A stretch of 36,708 bases of DNA from the NCBI GenBank assembly GCA_005777155.1, contig SXNM01000081.1:1-36708 (forward strand). The letters are read 5' to 3'. Position numbers and translations under genes: made by a program. This stretch comes from Pseudomonadota bacterium (GTDB lineage Bacteria > Myxococcota_A > UBA9042). Shown piece by piece: positions 27,642 through 36,126 of this stretch. The notes under the pieces are model-generated. The model was not told where the DNA came from, searched no databases, and saw nothing but the letters and a program-made list of their open reading frames with translations. Each line of letters begins with the position of its first letter. Positions within the stretch are counted from its first letter, which is position 1.

Positions 27642-29720
27642 CTATTCGCCAGGCTCCTTGACCAACCCGAGGTCGGTCAGATCGAGCCCGGCGGCGTATC
27701 CGTACGACACATACTGATCGAAGCCGTAGGCCTCGACCGCGACCTTCTGATCGGCGGTCACCCGGTGCGTGCCTTCGGTGACAAATAGCGAACTGAACTT
27801 ATAGTCTTTGCTGATTTTCTGCCAGAAGTCGGGCGGCAGCGGCTGGCCGTCGAGCGAGACCGTCGAGGCGATCGGGGCCGCGATCGTGATGTAGTTAAAG
27901 GCATATTTGTTCGGCGTCAGGAAGACGAAGCTCTTGCGCCACTGCTCGACCGGGATCGCGAGCATCATCGCTGGGTCGCCGGTGCCGGCGTCGCCAGGCT
28001 GCGGACCCACCGTGTTTGGATCCGGCGCGTCTTGGCTGGCCATGAAGTGACCCACCATGATCGGCGCCGGCTTGCCGTCGGCGTGCTTGGCGATGATCTC
28101 GAAGCTCTGACGCGTCTCGATCTCGAACCACTCACCCTTGTTCAGCACTGGAACGTAAACCGCCTTGCCCTTGAGGTTCTTCACCGTCGGGATGGTCGTG
28201 ACCTTGGTTCCGTCCTCCGCCGCGACGATCCGCCAGTAGTCGGCCTCCTGGTTGCGGGGATAGAGCTTGGCGCAGACGTAGCGGCTGCCCCACGTCTTGA
28301 CCGGAAACAGTTGATGCTCAAGGTGATCGGCGCAGCAGGTGATGAACTCACTGCAGTGTTCGTTGCTAAAACACGGGGTCTTGCCGTCGAATTCGCAGGT
28401 GCCGCACTTGGTCCCGGAGTCCAACTGCTTGGTCGTGCACTTGTCGATCGTGCAGTGGTTGGTGTTCGGCGCGTTGCCCGCTTCCGAGCCGCCGAACATC
28501 GCCACCCGCTTGTTGGCGACCACGATTGTGCCGGTCAGATCGGCGCCGACCTGGTCGGTCTCGATGTTCAGCGTGTCCCACTGCTCGAGCTCAAACGTCG
28601 CAGACTCGCCGGCCTTCAGCACTTTGATGGTGCCGTCCGAGCTGGCGAGCGTCTTGGCGACCGTCTTGGGCAGGGTGAACGTCACCGAGGTCACGCCGTC
28701 CATCGTCGCGATGACGGTGAAGAAGCCGCGCAGGACGCCGAACGACTGCTCGCGGCTCATCACCATGTAGTACTTGCCCAGCAGCTCCTCGGGCAGCAGC
28801 AAGCTGGCGTCATTGCTGAAGACGTTGACGTTCTCGAGCGGGTTGAACTGGTAGGCGGTGATCGGCACCGATGACTTGACCCGGTAGGCGAGCTTGGCCT
28901 TCACCGTGCCGTTGACGTTGCGCGCCGGCAGATTGAAAATCCGCAGCTCGCCTGGCGCCAGCGGGCTCAGGTCCAGCTCGTCGTCCTGCGAGTCGTAGGT
29001 GACCGGGCCCTCGTTGTTCGAGATCTGGATGTTGGCCGCCAGGGACTCGCTGGCGTTGCTGACGACGATCGCATACTGGGCGCCAGCGGCGTCGTAGTAG
29101 CCCGCCCGGCCGCCCGGGACAAAGGCGTTGTCGAGGTCCGCTGCCCAGAATGAGCAGCCGATGTAGCTGTTGGCCTTGACGTTGTTGGTACAGGCCTCAC
29201 CGCAGATGCCGTTGAAGCACTCATGGCCCTTGGCGCCATCGCAGACCTGCTCCTGCTGCCACTTGCCCTCTCCGTCGCACTTCTGCGCCACGCCCGAGTT
29301 CTTTGGGTCGCAGCGCTGCTGACCTGGGCTGCACTCCGAGCAGACTCCGGGCAGTTGGCACTTGGTGGGCGTGCCGTCGGAGGCGTAGCAGACCGTGGCG
29401 ACAAAGCCCGAGCCATCGGCAGCGCAGACCAGAAGCTCGGCGTCGCTGGCGCAGCCCTTCACGCTGCCGGGTGCGCATACGGCGCCCTCAGGCACCTCGA
29501 CGGCGTCGGCGTCGCCGGAGGCAGTGTCACCACCGCCGATCGCGTCGTCGCCGCCCGTGTCGCCCACGTCCGCAGTCGCCGCGTCTGGCTTGGTACCCGC
29601 CGGCTCGTCGCCGCCGCAGCCGGCCACGACGCCCAGCGTCGCCACCGCCAGGGAGAGCCCGAGCACCGCAGCGCGCGCACCCGCACGCCGCCAGCTCTCC
29701 ATCGCCGCTCGCAAGGGCAT
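27642..29720 (-). CDS. IgGFc-binding-like Cys-rich lipoprotein, 692 aa
   Basis: The ATG at 29720 has GGAGG about six bases upstream. The signal peptide ends in VVAGC (Cys35), a textbook lipobox, then an Asp/Ala/Gly/Thr spacer to about residue 75. A Cys-rich region (about 80-180, many CxxG and CxxC pairs such as CSPGQQRC and CFNGICGEAC) precedes a beta-rich domain. That domain's features (NNVKANSYIGCSFWAADLDN, YRVKSSVPITAYQFNPL, FMASQDAP) recall the IgGFc-binding N-terminal family known from myxobacterial and metazoan surface proteins. Assignment is from memory of the family. It is the first gene of the minus-strand exported-protein cluster, downstream of a candidate promoter. Confidence 0.85.
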   Translation of the reverse strand: MPLRAAMESWRRAGARAAVLGLSLAVATLGVVAGCGGDEPAGTKPDAATADVGDTGGDDAIGGGDTASGDADAVEVPEGAVCAPGSVKGCASDAELLVCAADGSGFVATVCYASDGTPTKCQLPGVCSECSPGQQRCDPKNSGVAQKCDGEGKWQQEQVCDGAKGHECFNGICGEACTNNVKANSYIGCSFWAADLDNAFVPGGRAGYYDAAGAQYAIVVSNASESLAANIQISNNEGPVTYDSQDDELDLSPLAPGELRIFNLPARNVNGTVKAKLAYRVKSSVPITAYQFNPLENVNVFSNDASLLLPEELLGKYYMVMSREQSFGVLRGFFTVIATMDGVTSVTFTLPKTVAKTLASSDGTIKVLKAGESATFELEQWDTLNIETDQVGADLTGTIVVANKRVAMFGGSEAGNAPNTNHCTIDKCTTKQLDSGTKCGTCEFDGKTPCFSNEHCSEFITCCADHLEHQLFPVKTWGSRYVCAKLYPRNQEADYWRIVAAEDGTKVTTIPTVKNLKGKAVYVPVLNKGEWFEIETRQSFEIIAKHADGKPAPIMVGHFMASQDAPDPNTVGPQPGDAGTGDPAMMLAIPVEQWRKSFVFLTPNKYAFNYITIAAPIASTVSLDGQPLPPDFWQKISKDYKFSSLFVTEGTHRVTADQKVAVEAYGFDQYVSYGYAAGLDLTDLGLVKEPGE

Positions 29721-29792
29721 CGCATCCTCCGCCGCTGCCCAACCGAGGGCCGGTCGACCCCCGACAAACGGGCAGGCGACCGCAAACCAACG

Positions 29793-29822
29793 ATGCTACC
29801 GAATTCCCAGCGCCACGGTCAA
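29793..29822 (-). promoter_or_regulatory. Candidate promoter of the exported-protein locus
   Basis: On the minus strand, TTGACC (29822-29817) and TAGCAT (29798-29793) are 18 bases apart, a five-of-six -35 and four-of-six -10 match. Transcription would begin near 29786, giving a leader of about 65 bases before the ATG at 29720. The small gaps between the downstream genes (72, 51, a one-base overlap, 17) allow one long transcript. The 172 bases from 29823 to 29994 show nothing recognisable. Confidence 0.45.
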
Positions 29823-29994
29823 TCAACCAAGGGCGCCCTCGGAGGCGAGCGGGGCGCCCAGGATCGATGGCGGCGGGGGTTCACTCCGCGCCGGTGTCGA
29901 GCAGCAGCCCTGCGGAACGACGAGAAGTCTGGCGATGGGGCGTCTGGGGCTCTTCGCGCGCCAGGCCGTGGGCGGCGCGTTCGGCCGGTTTCGC

Positions 29995-30023
29995 TTGACA
30001 CCGCCTGGGGCATCGCGTATCTC
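29995..30023 (+). promoter_or_regulatory. Candidate rpsP promoter
   Basis: A perfect TTGACA (29995-30000) is followed after 17 bases by TATCTC (30018-30023), a weaker -10. Transcription would begin near 30030, about 50 bases before the rpsP ATG. This is the only full -35 consensus I noticed in the window, as expected for a ribosomal protein operon. Confidence 0.55.
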
Positions 30024-30078
30024 GCCCGACCGCTCGGCCTGGGCTCTACCCTGGCCGCACTCAGGAGAGCACAGACCG

Positions 30079-30312
30079 ATGGCCGTCCGCATCCGCCTCG
30101 CCCGCTATGGCGCAAAAAAGCACCCCGTATACCGCATCGTCGCCGCTGACGCCCAGTCGCGCCGCGACGGTCGCTTCATCGAGCAGCTCGGCGCCTACGA
30201 TCCCAACGTCAACCCGCCGAAGGTCTCGCTCGAGCGCGACCGCTATGACTACTGGTTGGCGAACGGCGCGCTGCCGTCCGAGACCGTAGCGCGCTTGACC
30301 AAGGGCGCCTAA
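30079..30312 (+). CDS. rpsP: 30S ribosomal protein S16
   Basis: The 77-residue product starts MAVRIRLARYGAKKHPVYRI and contains RRDGRFIEQLGAYDP and the DRYDYWLANGALPSETV segment, diagnostic of bacterial bS16. It binds 16S rRNA and stabilises the small subunit. The frame is open far upstream, but the ATG at 30079 matches the family N-terminus, and AGGAG (30063-30067) lies 11 bases away. khpA follows after 62 bases, a conserved arrangement. Confidence 0.97.
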   Translation: MAVRIRLARYGAKKHPVYRIVAADAQSRRDGRFIEQLGAYDPNVNPPKVSLERDRYDYWLANGALPSETVARLTKGA

Positions 30313-30374
30313 GCCCTGGTCATTTCCCCTCCGCCCCGCGGCCTCTTGTACCGCCGCGCAGGCCTGGACGGACG

Positions 30375-30737
30375 ATGAGCGCGACGAGCGACAGCGAGCC
30401 GGCAGCGCTAGGTGAGGTCGCGTTGGCCGAAGGGCCCGCGATCGCGCGCCTCGCCGCCGAGCCTCTCGGCGCCGCGGCCCATGCCGCCGAGGGCGGTCGG
30501 CCGGCTCGGCTGCTGCACTACCTCGCCACCATTTTGGTCGACCACCCTGAAGATGTGCTCGTCAGCGCCACAACGCTCGATGACGGCGGCGTGCAGCTCA
30601 GGCTTACGGTGCGCCGAGATGACATCGGCAAGGTGATCGGCAAGCAGGGCCGGACCGCGCGGGCGATTCGAAATTTGGTGCAGGCGGCGGCTGCGCTGCA
30701 CGGCGAGCGCGTGCAAGTGCAGGTCATCGACGACTGA
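30375..30737 (+). CDS. khpA: KH-domain RNA-binding protein KhpA
   Basis: The C-terminal 75 residues form a type II KH domain with the GxxG loop at GKQG (89-92) in IGKVIGKQGRTARAI, as in KhpA/YlqC. In Firmicutes, KhpA pairs with KhpB (Jag/EloR) and binds many RNAs; partner and role here are inferred. The protein is 120 residues, longer than the usual 75-80, because of a low-complexity Ala/Glu-rich N-terminal extension of about 40 residues. An internal start is possible, but no better Met sits at the domain edge. The position after rpsP is typical. Confidence 0.93.
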   Translation: MSATSDSEPAALGEVALAEGPAIARLAAEPLGAAAHAAEGGRPARLLHYLATILVDHPEDVLVSATTLDDGGVQLRLTVRRDDIGKVIGKQGRTARAIRNLVQAAAALHGERVQVQVIDD

Positions 30738-30745
30738 CGTCGGCC

Positions 30746-31930
30746 ATGCGCGAACCCCAGGAGCCGAGCGACTTCGCCGGCGCCCCCACAGGACAGACCT
30801 CGCGCCACCGCGCCGTCGCCGTTGACCAGCCGGCCGCTGCAACGGCGACGAGTGAGGCTGCGGCTTGGGTGTCGCCGCGTGGTCCTGAGCTGCTCGGCTG
30901 GTGGGCCAAGCACCACCGCTTCGACGCGCTGCTTGTGCTCGCATGGGGCGGCTGGCTGCTGCTACAGAGCCAACTGCCGCAGCAGCACGCTGCGATGCCG
31001 ACGAGCGACGGGCTTACGGCTGGCGACTGGCGCTTGATCGGCGCGCTAGGCCTGCACCGGCTCGCCGGCGGGCCGCTGACCTGGCTCTTGGCAGCGACGA
31101 CGACGATCTGGGTCGCTGCGAGCCACTGGATCGCTGCGAGTGAACGGGTCGGCCAGCCCATCAGGTCCCGCGGCCACGCCGCTCTGCTCGGCGTCGCCGC
31201 GCTCGGCCTCGGCGGCGTTGCCCTTGCGCTCGCGCTCGCCGCAGCCGGCGAGCCACCTCGGCGCTGGCAGGGCGTCCCGGGCGAGGCGCCGACGTGGATG
31301 GCGCCACTCGTGGTCGAGAGCGGGCGCTTTCTGGCATCTGCCGACCCGGCGCCGGCCACTCGCTGCCGTCGCGACGGCGATCTGCTGCGCTGTGCTCACG
31401 ATGGCGCGGTCGAGGTCGCGCTCGACGGCCCGTACGCGACGCTGGTGGACGGCCAGCTTTGGCGCATCTCCGCGACCACACCGGCCACTGACGCTGGCAC
31501 CGCGACGCTCGAGCTCGGCCCAGTCGCAACGCCGCAGGATGCCGTGGCGTTCGCTGTTCGCGCCGGCGCGGCTACGCTCGTGCCCGCGCTGCGCGCACGC
31601 GTCGCCGTAGAGCCGAGCGCCCGCAGCGGCCCCATCGCCATCGTCGCTCGGGCGGAAGAGCCGGCACAGTGGCTGGCCGCGCCAGGTTGGGTGGCGGGCG
31701 CGCCGGCCGGCCGCTGGCGCAGCCCGGGCGCGGCGCGGGTCGAGGCCGGCCCTGCGACACCCACCGCGATCGCGGTCGTGGCGCTGACGCTGCTTGGGCT
31801 GCTTGCCCTGGCGGCGACGGTCGCTGGCCGGCGGCGCAGCGCACCGATCGCGGCGGCGGAGTCGCTGCGCGATAGCTCTGATCTCATGGACCTGGGCTTA
31901 GACGGCGGGCCAGGGGGGGTGAAACGATGA
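30746..31930 (+). CDS. Membrane protein with ResB-like topology, 394 aa
   Basis: I cannot name this gene with confidence. Four hydrophobic segments are seen: about 59-78 (ending LLLQSQLPQ), 110-132 (LTWLLAATTTIWVAASHWIA), 146-168 and 345-368. A soluble stretch of about 175 residues lies between the third and fourth. Three N-terminal helices, a large outer domain and one C-terminal helix is the topology of ResB/Ccs1, the haem-delivery subunit of system II cytochrome c maturation. The pattern of a helix ending near 'LPQ', then LGLHRL before the second helix, also recalls that family. Strong identity is not visible. It begins eight bases after khpA and overlaps the next gene (ATGA). Confidence 0.65.
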   Translation: MREPQEPSDFAGAPTGQTSRHRAVAVDQPAAATATSEAAAWVSPRGPELLGWWAKHHRFDALLVLAWGGWLLLQSQLPQQHAAMPTSDGLTAGDWRLIGALGLHRLAGGPLTWLLAATTTIWVAASHWIAASERVGQPIRSRGHAALLGVAALGLGGVALALALAAAGEPPRRWQGVPGEAPTWMAPLVVESGRFLASADPAPATRCRRDGDLLRCAHDGAVEVALDGPYATLVDGQLWRISATTPATDAGTATLELGPVATPQDAVAFAVRAGAATLVPALRARVAVEPSARSGPIAIVARAEEPAQWLAAPGWVAGAPAGRWRSPGAARVEAGPATPTAIAVVALTLLGLLALAATVAGRRRSAPIAAAESLRDSSDLMDLGLDGGPGGVKR

Positions 31931-33087
31931 CATCGGTCGCACCCTCGACGCTGCTCGCGCTGACCATCGCCGCCGCCGGCCTCGCGGCGCTGTGCCTCCG
32001 CACCAGGGCTCACGCCAGCAGCGCGCTGGCCGTGCTCTCAGCGGCCGCCGCTGCCCTGGCGATGGCCCGCGCCAATACCCCTGGACTCGGGACGTTGGCC
32101 CTGACCCTGGCAGCGGTGCACCTCGGCTGGGCAGCCCTCGGGTCCGCACGGCGTCGACGGCCGATCGCGACCGCCACCCTCATGCTGCTCGCTGCGGCCT
32201 TGGACGGCGGCCAGTTGCGGCCGATCTACGACTGGCAGGCGACGTTGCCGCCCCTGGCAACGCTGAGCGCGATCGCGGCCCTGCTCGCCGCCAGGCAGCC
32301 CTTGTCTGCGCTGTCCGAGGCGTCGCGGGTCGCCGCTGCTGCTGCGCTCGCCGCGTTGCCGATGGCGGGCCCGCTCTTCGGCGTCGACATCTCGGTCGAG
32401 ATACCGCATGACGACGGCGGGCTCGCGGTCTCCACGCGAGCCAGCGCCGCCTTCGCCCCTGCGTCGGCGCTGCAGGCGCAGCTGTGGTCGCTGGGCCGCT
32501 GGGCTGGCGTCGCCGCCGTGGCGCTGGTTTTGACGAGGCGCCGGGCGTGGCCGCTCGCCGCCGCGTCGATCTCAGCCTTCGCGGCGATCGCAGCCGGCGT
32601 CCTTGGCTGGGCGTCCTTCGAAGATGTCGGGCACGCCGCGGAGCTGGCGACAGCGGACGGGCCGCTCGCCATCGTCGGATCGCGGCCGGCTATTCCGAGC
32701 TTGGCGCCAGTGGCCCTGCGCCTCGGGTTGACAGCGATGGCGCTCGAGCTCGCCTATCCCGGCCAAGCTGGGCCGATCGATATTGGCGCCGCTATCGGGA
32801 CCAGGCCAGCCCTGACGCGAGCGCAGCCATGGATCGGACTCATCCCGGCGATGGCGGCGCCCATCTTGGCGTCCACCCTCCCGATGGTCGTCGGCGCGGG
32901 CTGGATCGCCGATCCGGCGACCACCTGCGTGCTGACCCTGGCCGCGACGAGCGCGCTGGGGGCGTTCATCCGGAGCCCGCCAGGCACGTTGCACCGGCTG
33001 GCGCTCGACGCGGTTCAATGCGCCGCTGGCCTCCTCCTGGTCGGTGGCGCCGCAGGCTGGCGTGTCGCCTCAGCCTGGATGCCCTGA
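31927..33087 (+). CDS. Polytopic membrane protein, unknown function, 386 aa
   Basis: The product is Ala/Leu-rich with about ten to twelve predicted membrane helices spread along its length, broken by short polar loops. No family motif was recognised. In particular I see no tryptophan-rich WGWD segment of CcsA/ResC, which would be expected if it were the usual partner of a ResB-like protein. Its ATG overlaps the upstream gene's stop by four bases, so the two products probably act together. Its last 73 bases overlap the 3' end of comF on the opposite strand. Confidence 0.6.
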   Translation: MTSVAPSTLLALTIAAAGLAALCLRTRAHASSALAVLSAAAAALAMARANTPGLGTLALTLAAVHLGWAALGSARRRRPIATATLMLLAAALDGGQLRPIYDWQATLPPLATLSAIAALLAARQPLSALSEASRVAAAAALAALPMAGPLFGVDISVEIPHDDGGLAVSTRASAAFAPASALQAQLWSLGRWAGVAAVALVLTRRRAWPLAAASISAFAAIAAGVLGWASFEDVGHAAELATADGPLAIVGSRPAIPSLAPVALRLGLTAMALELAYPGQAGPIDIGAAIGTRPALTRAQPWIGLIPAMAAPILASTLPMVVGAGWIADPATTCVLTLAATSALGAFIRSPPGTLHRLALDAVQCAAGLLLVGGAAGWRVASAWMP

Positions 33088-33812
33088 GCGGACACCGCCC
33101 CTGACCCCACGGCCGGGCGACCTAGTCCGAAACTGAGCCGGGTCCGGTCGCTGGCGCGTGCGTCTGCCAGCACAGCGAACATCACCACGCGCCCGCCTGC
33201 TTCGCAGATGGCTCGGGCCGCCGCAGAGAGGGTCTCGCCGGTCGTCAACACGTCATCGACCAGGGCAACTGCGCGCCCTTCGAGGTGCCACCCCTTGGGC
33301 CACGGCCACCCGCGCCGCGCCTGCTCAAACACTGGCGCCGTGCGTGAGCCGGTAGCGCGAGGCGCGGCGCCATCGACCCGGCACAGCGCGCGCTTCGCAG
33401 GCCATGGTCCGGCCGCCGCCAACGTCGACGCCAGCAAGTCGGGCAAATGCCAGCCGCGCTCGCGCAGGCGGTCGCGCTGTGGTGGCACGGCGATCCAGAC
33501 CTCGACCCCAGCGGCGGCAGCTTGCGCAATCGCCGCCGCCGCCCACGGGTTGAGCAGGCCGCCGAACGCAGGCGGCTGATGGCCAAACTTGGCCTGCGTG
33601 ATCGCGGTCGCCACGGGTCCGCCGTAGCGATAGGCGGCCACAACCGGCGCGCCGAGGGGCCCAGTGGCGACGCCGAGGCGGTCCAATGACTCGACGGTGA
33701 GCTCGCAGGCCCGGCAGGGCGGAGACGCGGCGAGCGCCAGCGGCGCGTGGCAGAGCGGGCAGCAAGCCGGTGCGACCAGGCGTGCAGCGTCGGCGAGGAG
33801 GCGCAGGTCCAT
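33015..33812 (-). CDS. ComF-family phosphoribosyltransferase-like protein
   Basis: The 265-residue product has an N-terminal zinc-ribbon-like Cys set (Cys17, 18, 21, 33, 36) and then a type I phosphoribosyltransferase fold with the PRPP-binding motif VALVDDVLTTGET (about 183-195). ComF proteins are linked to DNA uptake in competent bacteria, though most homologues are uncharacterised. ATG 33812 is chosen because it places the Cys motif about 15 residues in, as usual; a GTG at 33863 would add 17 residues. Neither has a Shine-Dalgarno. The C-terminus carries an Ala/Pro/Arg-rich tail of about 40 residues that runs antisense into the membrane-protein gene. Confidence 0.88.
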   Translation of the reverse strand: MDLRLLADAARLVAPACCPLCHAPLALAASPPCRACELTVESLDRLGVATGPLGAPVVAAYRYGGPVATAITQAKFGHQPPAFGGLLNPWAAAAIAQAAAAGVEVWIAVPPQRDRLRERGWHLPDLLASTLAAAGPWPAKRALCRVDGAAPRATGSRTAPVFEQARRGWPWPKGWHLEGRAVALVDDVLTTGETLSAAARAICEAGGRVVMFAVLADARASDRTRLSFGLGRPAVGSGAVSAQGIQAEATRQPAAPPTRRRPAAH

Positions 33813-33869
33813 GACAGAGGGTCGCTGCTGAGCGGACGTCGGCGCGGTGGTGGCGCCTGCCACTTGGAG

Positions 33870-34634
33870 TCAAGGCAGCTCGCCGTCGCTGGTCAGGGTC
33901 AAGATCTCTGCGCCGCTCGCCGTGATCGCCACCGCCAGCTCGACGTGGGCGGCGCGCCCGCCGTCGAGCGTCACCACCGTCCAGCCATCCGGGCGCAGCG
34001 CAACCGCACCGCTCCCCGCCGTGATCACCGGCTCGATCGCCAGACACCAGCCGTCCTCGATTCGCGGCCCGACGCCCAGAATCCCGACGTTTGGCACCAC
34101 CGGATCTTCATGCAGGGCGCGCCCAATGCCGTGCCCGCAGTAGGACTCGACGACGCCGTACCCACGCGGACGTACGACCGCCTCCACCGCCGCGCCGAGG
34201 TCGCCGAGGGCAGAGCCGACGCGGGCGGCCGCGATGGCAGCGCGCAAGGCCTCGCAGGCGGCAGCCACCAAGGCGCGGTCAGAGTCAGTGCCGCCGCCAA
34301 CGCAGACGCTGATCGCGGAGTCGCCGACCCAGCCGTCCAGCGTGGCACCCACGTCGAACGAGACGAGATCGCCGTCGCGCAGGCGCCGACCGTCAGGCAG
34401 CCCATGCACCGCTTCCTCGTTGACGCTGGCGCAGATGCTGGCGGGAAAGCCGTGGTATCCCCGAAACGTGGGCAGCGCGCCCCGGCTTCGGATGAGCTTC
34501 GCCACCGCGGCGTCTAGGTCAGACAGTCGGGCTCCAGGCAACGCCAGCTGTCGCAGCAGACGCAGGGAGTCACCGACGATGGCCCCAGCGCGCCGAAGCT
34601 GGCGAACCTCCGTGGCCGACTTGCGCAACGACAT
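33870..34634 (-). CDS. map: Methionine aminopeptidase, type I
   Basis: This enzyme removes the initiator Met from nascent proteins. The 254-residue product has all five metal ligands at the expected spacing: Asp94 and Asp105 (FDVGATLDGWVGDSA), His168 (GHGIGR), Glu201 (AIEP) and Glu232 (HVELAV), plus the substrate-binding His77 in NEEAVHGLPDGR. The ATG at 34634 has GGAGGGG about six bases upstream; the in-frame extension to 34832 is not conserved. It stands alone here, not in the secY-adk-infA neighbourhood, so a second copy may exist elsewhere in the genome. Confidence 0.95.
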   Translation of the reverse strand: MSLRKSATEVRQLRRAGAIVGDSLRLLRQLALPGARLSDLDAAVAKLIRSRGALPTFRGYHGFPASICASVNEEAVHGLPDGRRLRDGDLVSFDVGATLDGWVGDSAISVCVGGGTDSDRALVAAACEALRAAIAAARVGSALGDLGAAVEAVVRPRGYGVVESYCGHGIGRALHEDPVVPNVGILGVGPRIEDGWCLAIEPVITAGSGAVALRPDGWTVVTLDGGRAAHVELAVAITASGAEILTLTSDGELP

Positions 34635-34709
34635 CGGACCCCTCCGCGCGGTGGACGGGCGCTCGCACCGCCACGCTGCAGTGCCCAGTTTGCCGTGCCG
34701 ATCGCGTGT

Positions 34710-34738
34710 TTGCCATCCACGGCCCGCGACCCTAGCAT
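34710..34738 (+). promoter_or_regulatory. Candidate proA promoter with symmetric -10
   Basis: TTGCCA (34710-34715) and TAGCAT (34733-34738) are spaced by 17 bases and point to proA, whose start lies about 63 bases beyond the likely transcription start. The -10 area CTAGCATAG reads TATGCT on the minus strand, a possible -10 for map, but I see no matching minus-strand -35. Confidence 0.5.
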
Positions 34739-34807
34739 AGCGCCCGCTGGTCGCCTTGAGGCGTCCTCCAGCGAAGGGTTCTCGCAGCGGCGCAGGGGGC
34801 ATCGGCG

Positions 34808-36097
34808 TTGACATCCACGTTGCACTTCGCACTGGCCGAGGCCGAGCAGATCACCGCCCGTGCCCGCGCTGCTGCCCGCTCCCTCGCCCCCCAGACCACC
34901 GCCGCCAAAGACGCGTTTCTGGCGGCCGTCGGCGTGGGTCTGCGCCAGCGCCGCGCCGCGATCTGCGAGGCCAACGCCGGCGATTTGGCGCGAAGCGCAG
35001 CGGCCGGGCGTTCGGCGCCGCTGCTGGATCGACTGCGCCTCGACGCCGATCGCGTGGAGGCGCTGGCCCGCGCTGTGGACGAGGTCCGCCACCTGCCCGA
35101 TCCCGTCGGCGCGATCGTCGGCGGCGGCCGGCGCCCTAACGGCCTCGAGATTCGCCGCGTCCGCATCCCGATCGGCGTCATCGGCATGATCTACGAGGCG
35201 CGACCCAACGTCACGATCGACGCCGCAGCGCTGGCGATCAAGGCTGGCAATGCGGTCGTGCTGCGCGGCGGCAGCGACGCCGTCGCCACCAACGCAGCGC
35301 TGCTCTTGGTGCTGCGGGACGCCCTGCTCGCGGTGGGGCTGCCGGCTGACGCCGCTCAGGCCCCGCAGACGCCCGGGCACGAGGCGATCGAGGCCATGGT
35401 TTGCCGGCCAGGCGGCCTCGACCTCGCCATCCCGCGAGGCGGCACTGCCCTCATCGACGCGGTACAGCGTTGGGCGCGCGTCCCGGTGGTGCAGCACTAC
35501 CAGGGAGTCTGCCACGTGTACGTCCACCACGACGCCGACGCCGAGCTTGCTCGCTGCGTCGTCGTCAACGCCAAGGCGCAGCGGCCTGGCGTATGCAACG
35601 CCATGGAGGCGCTGCTCATCGACGCCGCGGCTCCGCCAGCCACTGTCGCGGCGATCGTCGTCGGCCTGCTCGAAGCTGGGGTCCAGATTCGCGCTTGCGA
35701 TCGCAGCCGCGCGCTGGCCTGGGCGCCTGCGATCGCGTCGGCGCTTGTTCCTGCAGCTGACGACGATTTCGGTCGTGAATTCCTAGATCTCGTCTGCCTG
35801 TTGCGCGTCGTTGACGGGGTCGAGGGCGCCATCGATCACATCGCACGGTTCGGCTCCGGACACACCGAAGCGATCCTTTGCCGCGATGTCGGCGCCAGCC
35901 AGCGCTTCCTCGCCGGCGTCGACGCCTCCTGCGTGATGATCAACGCCAGCACCCGCTTCAACGATGGCGGCGAGCTGGGGCTGGGCGCCGAGATCGGGAT
36001 CTCGACCAGCAAACTTCATGCCTATGGGCCAATGGGGCTCGAGGCACTGACGGCCATACGCACGGTCGTCGTCGGAGAGGGCCATGTTCGCGTCTGA
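34808..36097 (+). CDS. proA: Gamma-glutamyl phosphate reductase
   Basis: ProA reduces gamma-glutamyl phosphate to glutamate semialdehyde with NADPH, the second step of proline synthesis. The 429-residue product contains VRIPIGVIGMIYEARPNVT, the glycine-rich cofactor region KAGNAVVLRGGSDA, the catalytic Cys263 in PGVCNAMEALL, and the C-terminal NASTRFNDGGELGLGAEIGIST signature. No ATG fits the family N-terminus; the start appears to be TTG at 34808, with AGGGGG about ten bases upstream. proB is not adjacent upstream. rsfS follows after 29 bases. Confidence 0.94.
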   Translation: MTSTLHFALAEAEQITARARAAARSLAPQTTAAKDAFLAAVGVGLRQRRAAICEANAGDLARSAAAGRSAPLLDRLRLDADRVEALARAVDEVRHLPDPVGAIVGGGRRPNGLEIRRVRIPIGVIGMIYEARPNVTIDAAALAIKAGNAVVLRGGSDAVATNAALLLVLRDALLAVGLPADAAQAPQTPGHEAIEAMVCRPGGLDLAIPRGGTALIDAVQRWARVPVVQHYQGVCHVYVHHDADAELARCVVVNAKAQRPGVCNAMEALLIDAAAPPATVAAIVVGLLEAGVQIRACDRSRALAWAPAIASALVPAADDDFGREFLDLVCLLRVVDGVEGAIDHIARFGSGHTEAILCRDVGASQRFLAGVDASCVMINASTRFNDGGELGLGAEIGISTSKLHAYGPMGLEALTAIRTVVVGEGHVRV

Positions 36098-36126
36098 GTT
36101 CGCCTCGCACATCGGCGGTGTCCACC

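Noticed and set aside
34635-34832. Longer start for methionine aminopeptidase at 34832
   Set aside because: The extension overlaps the proA start on the other strand, is not conserved in the family, and ATG 34634 has a strong ribosome site.
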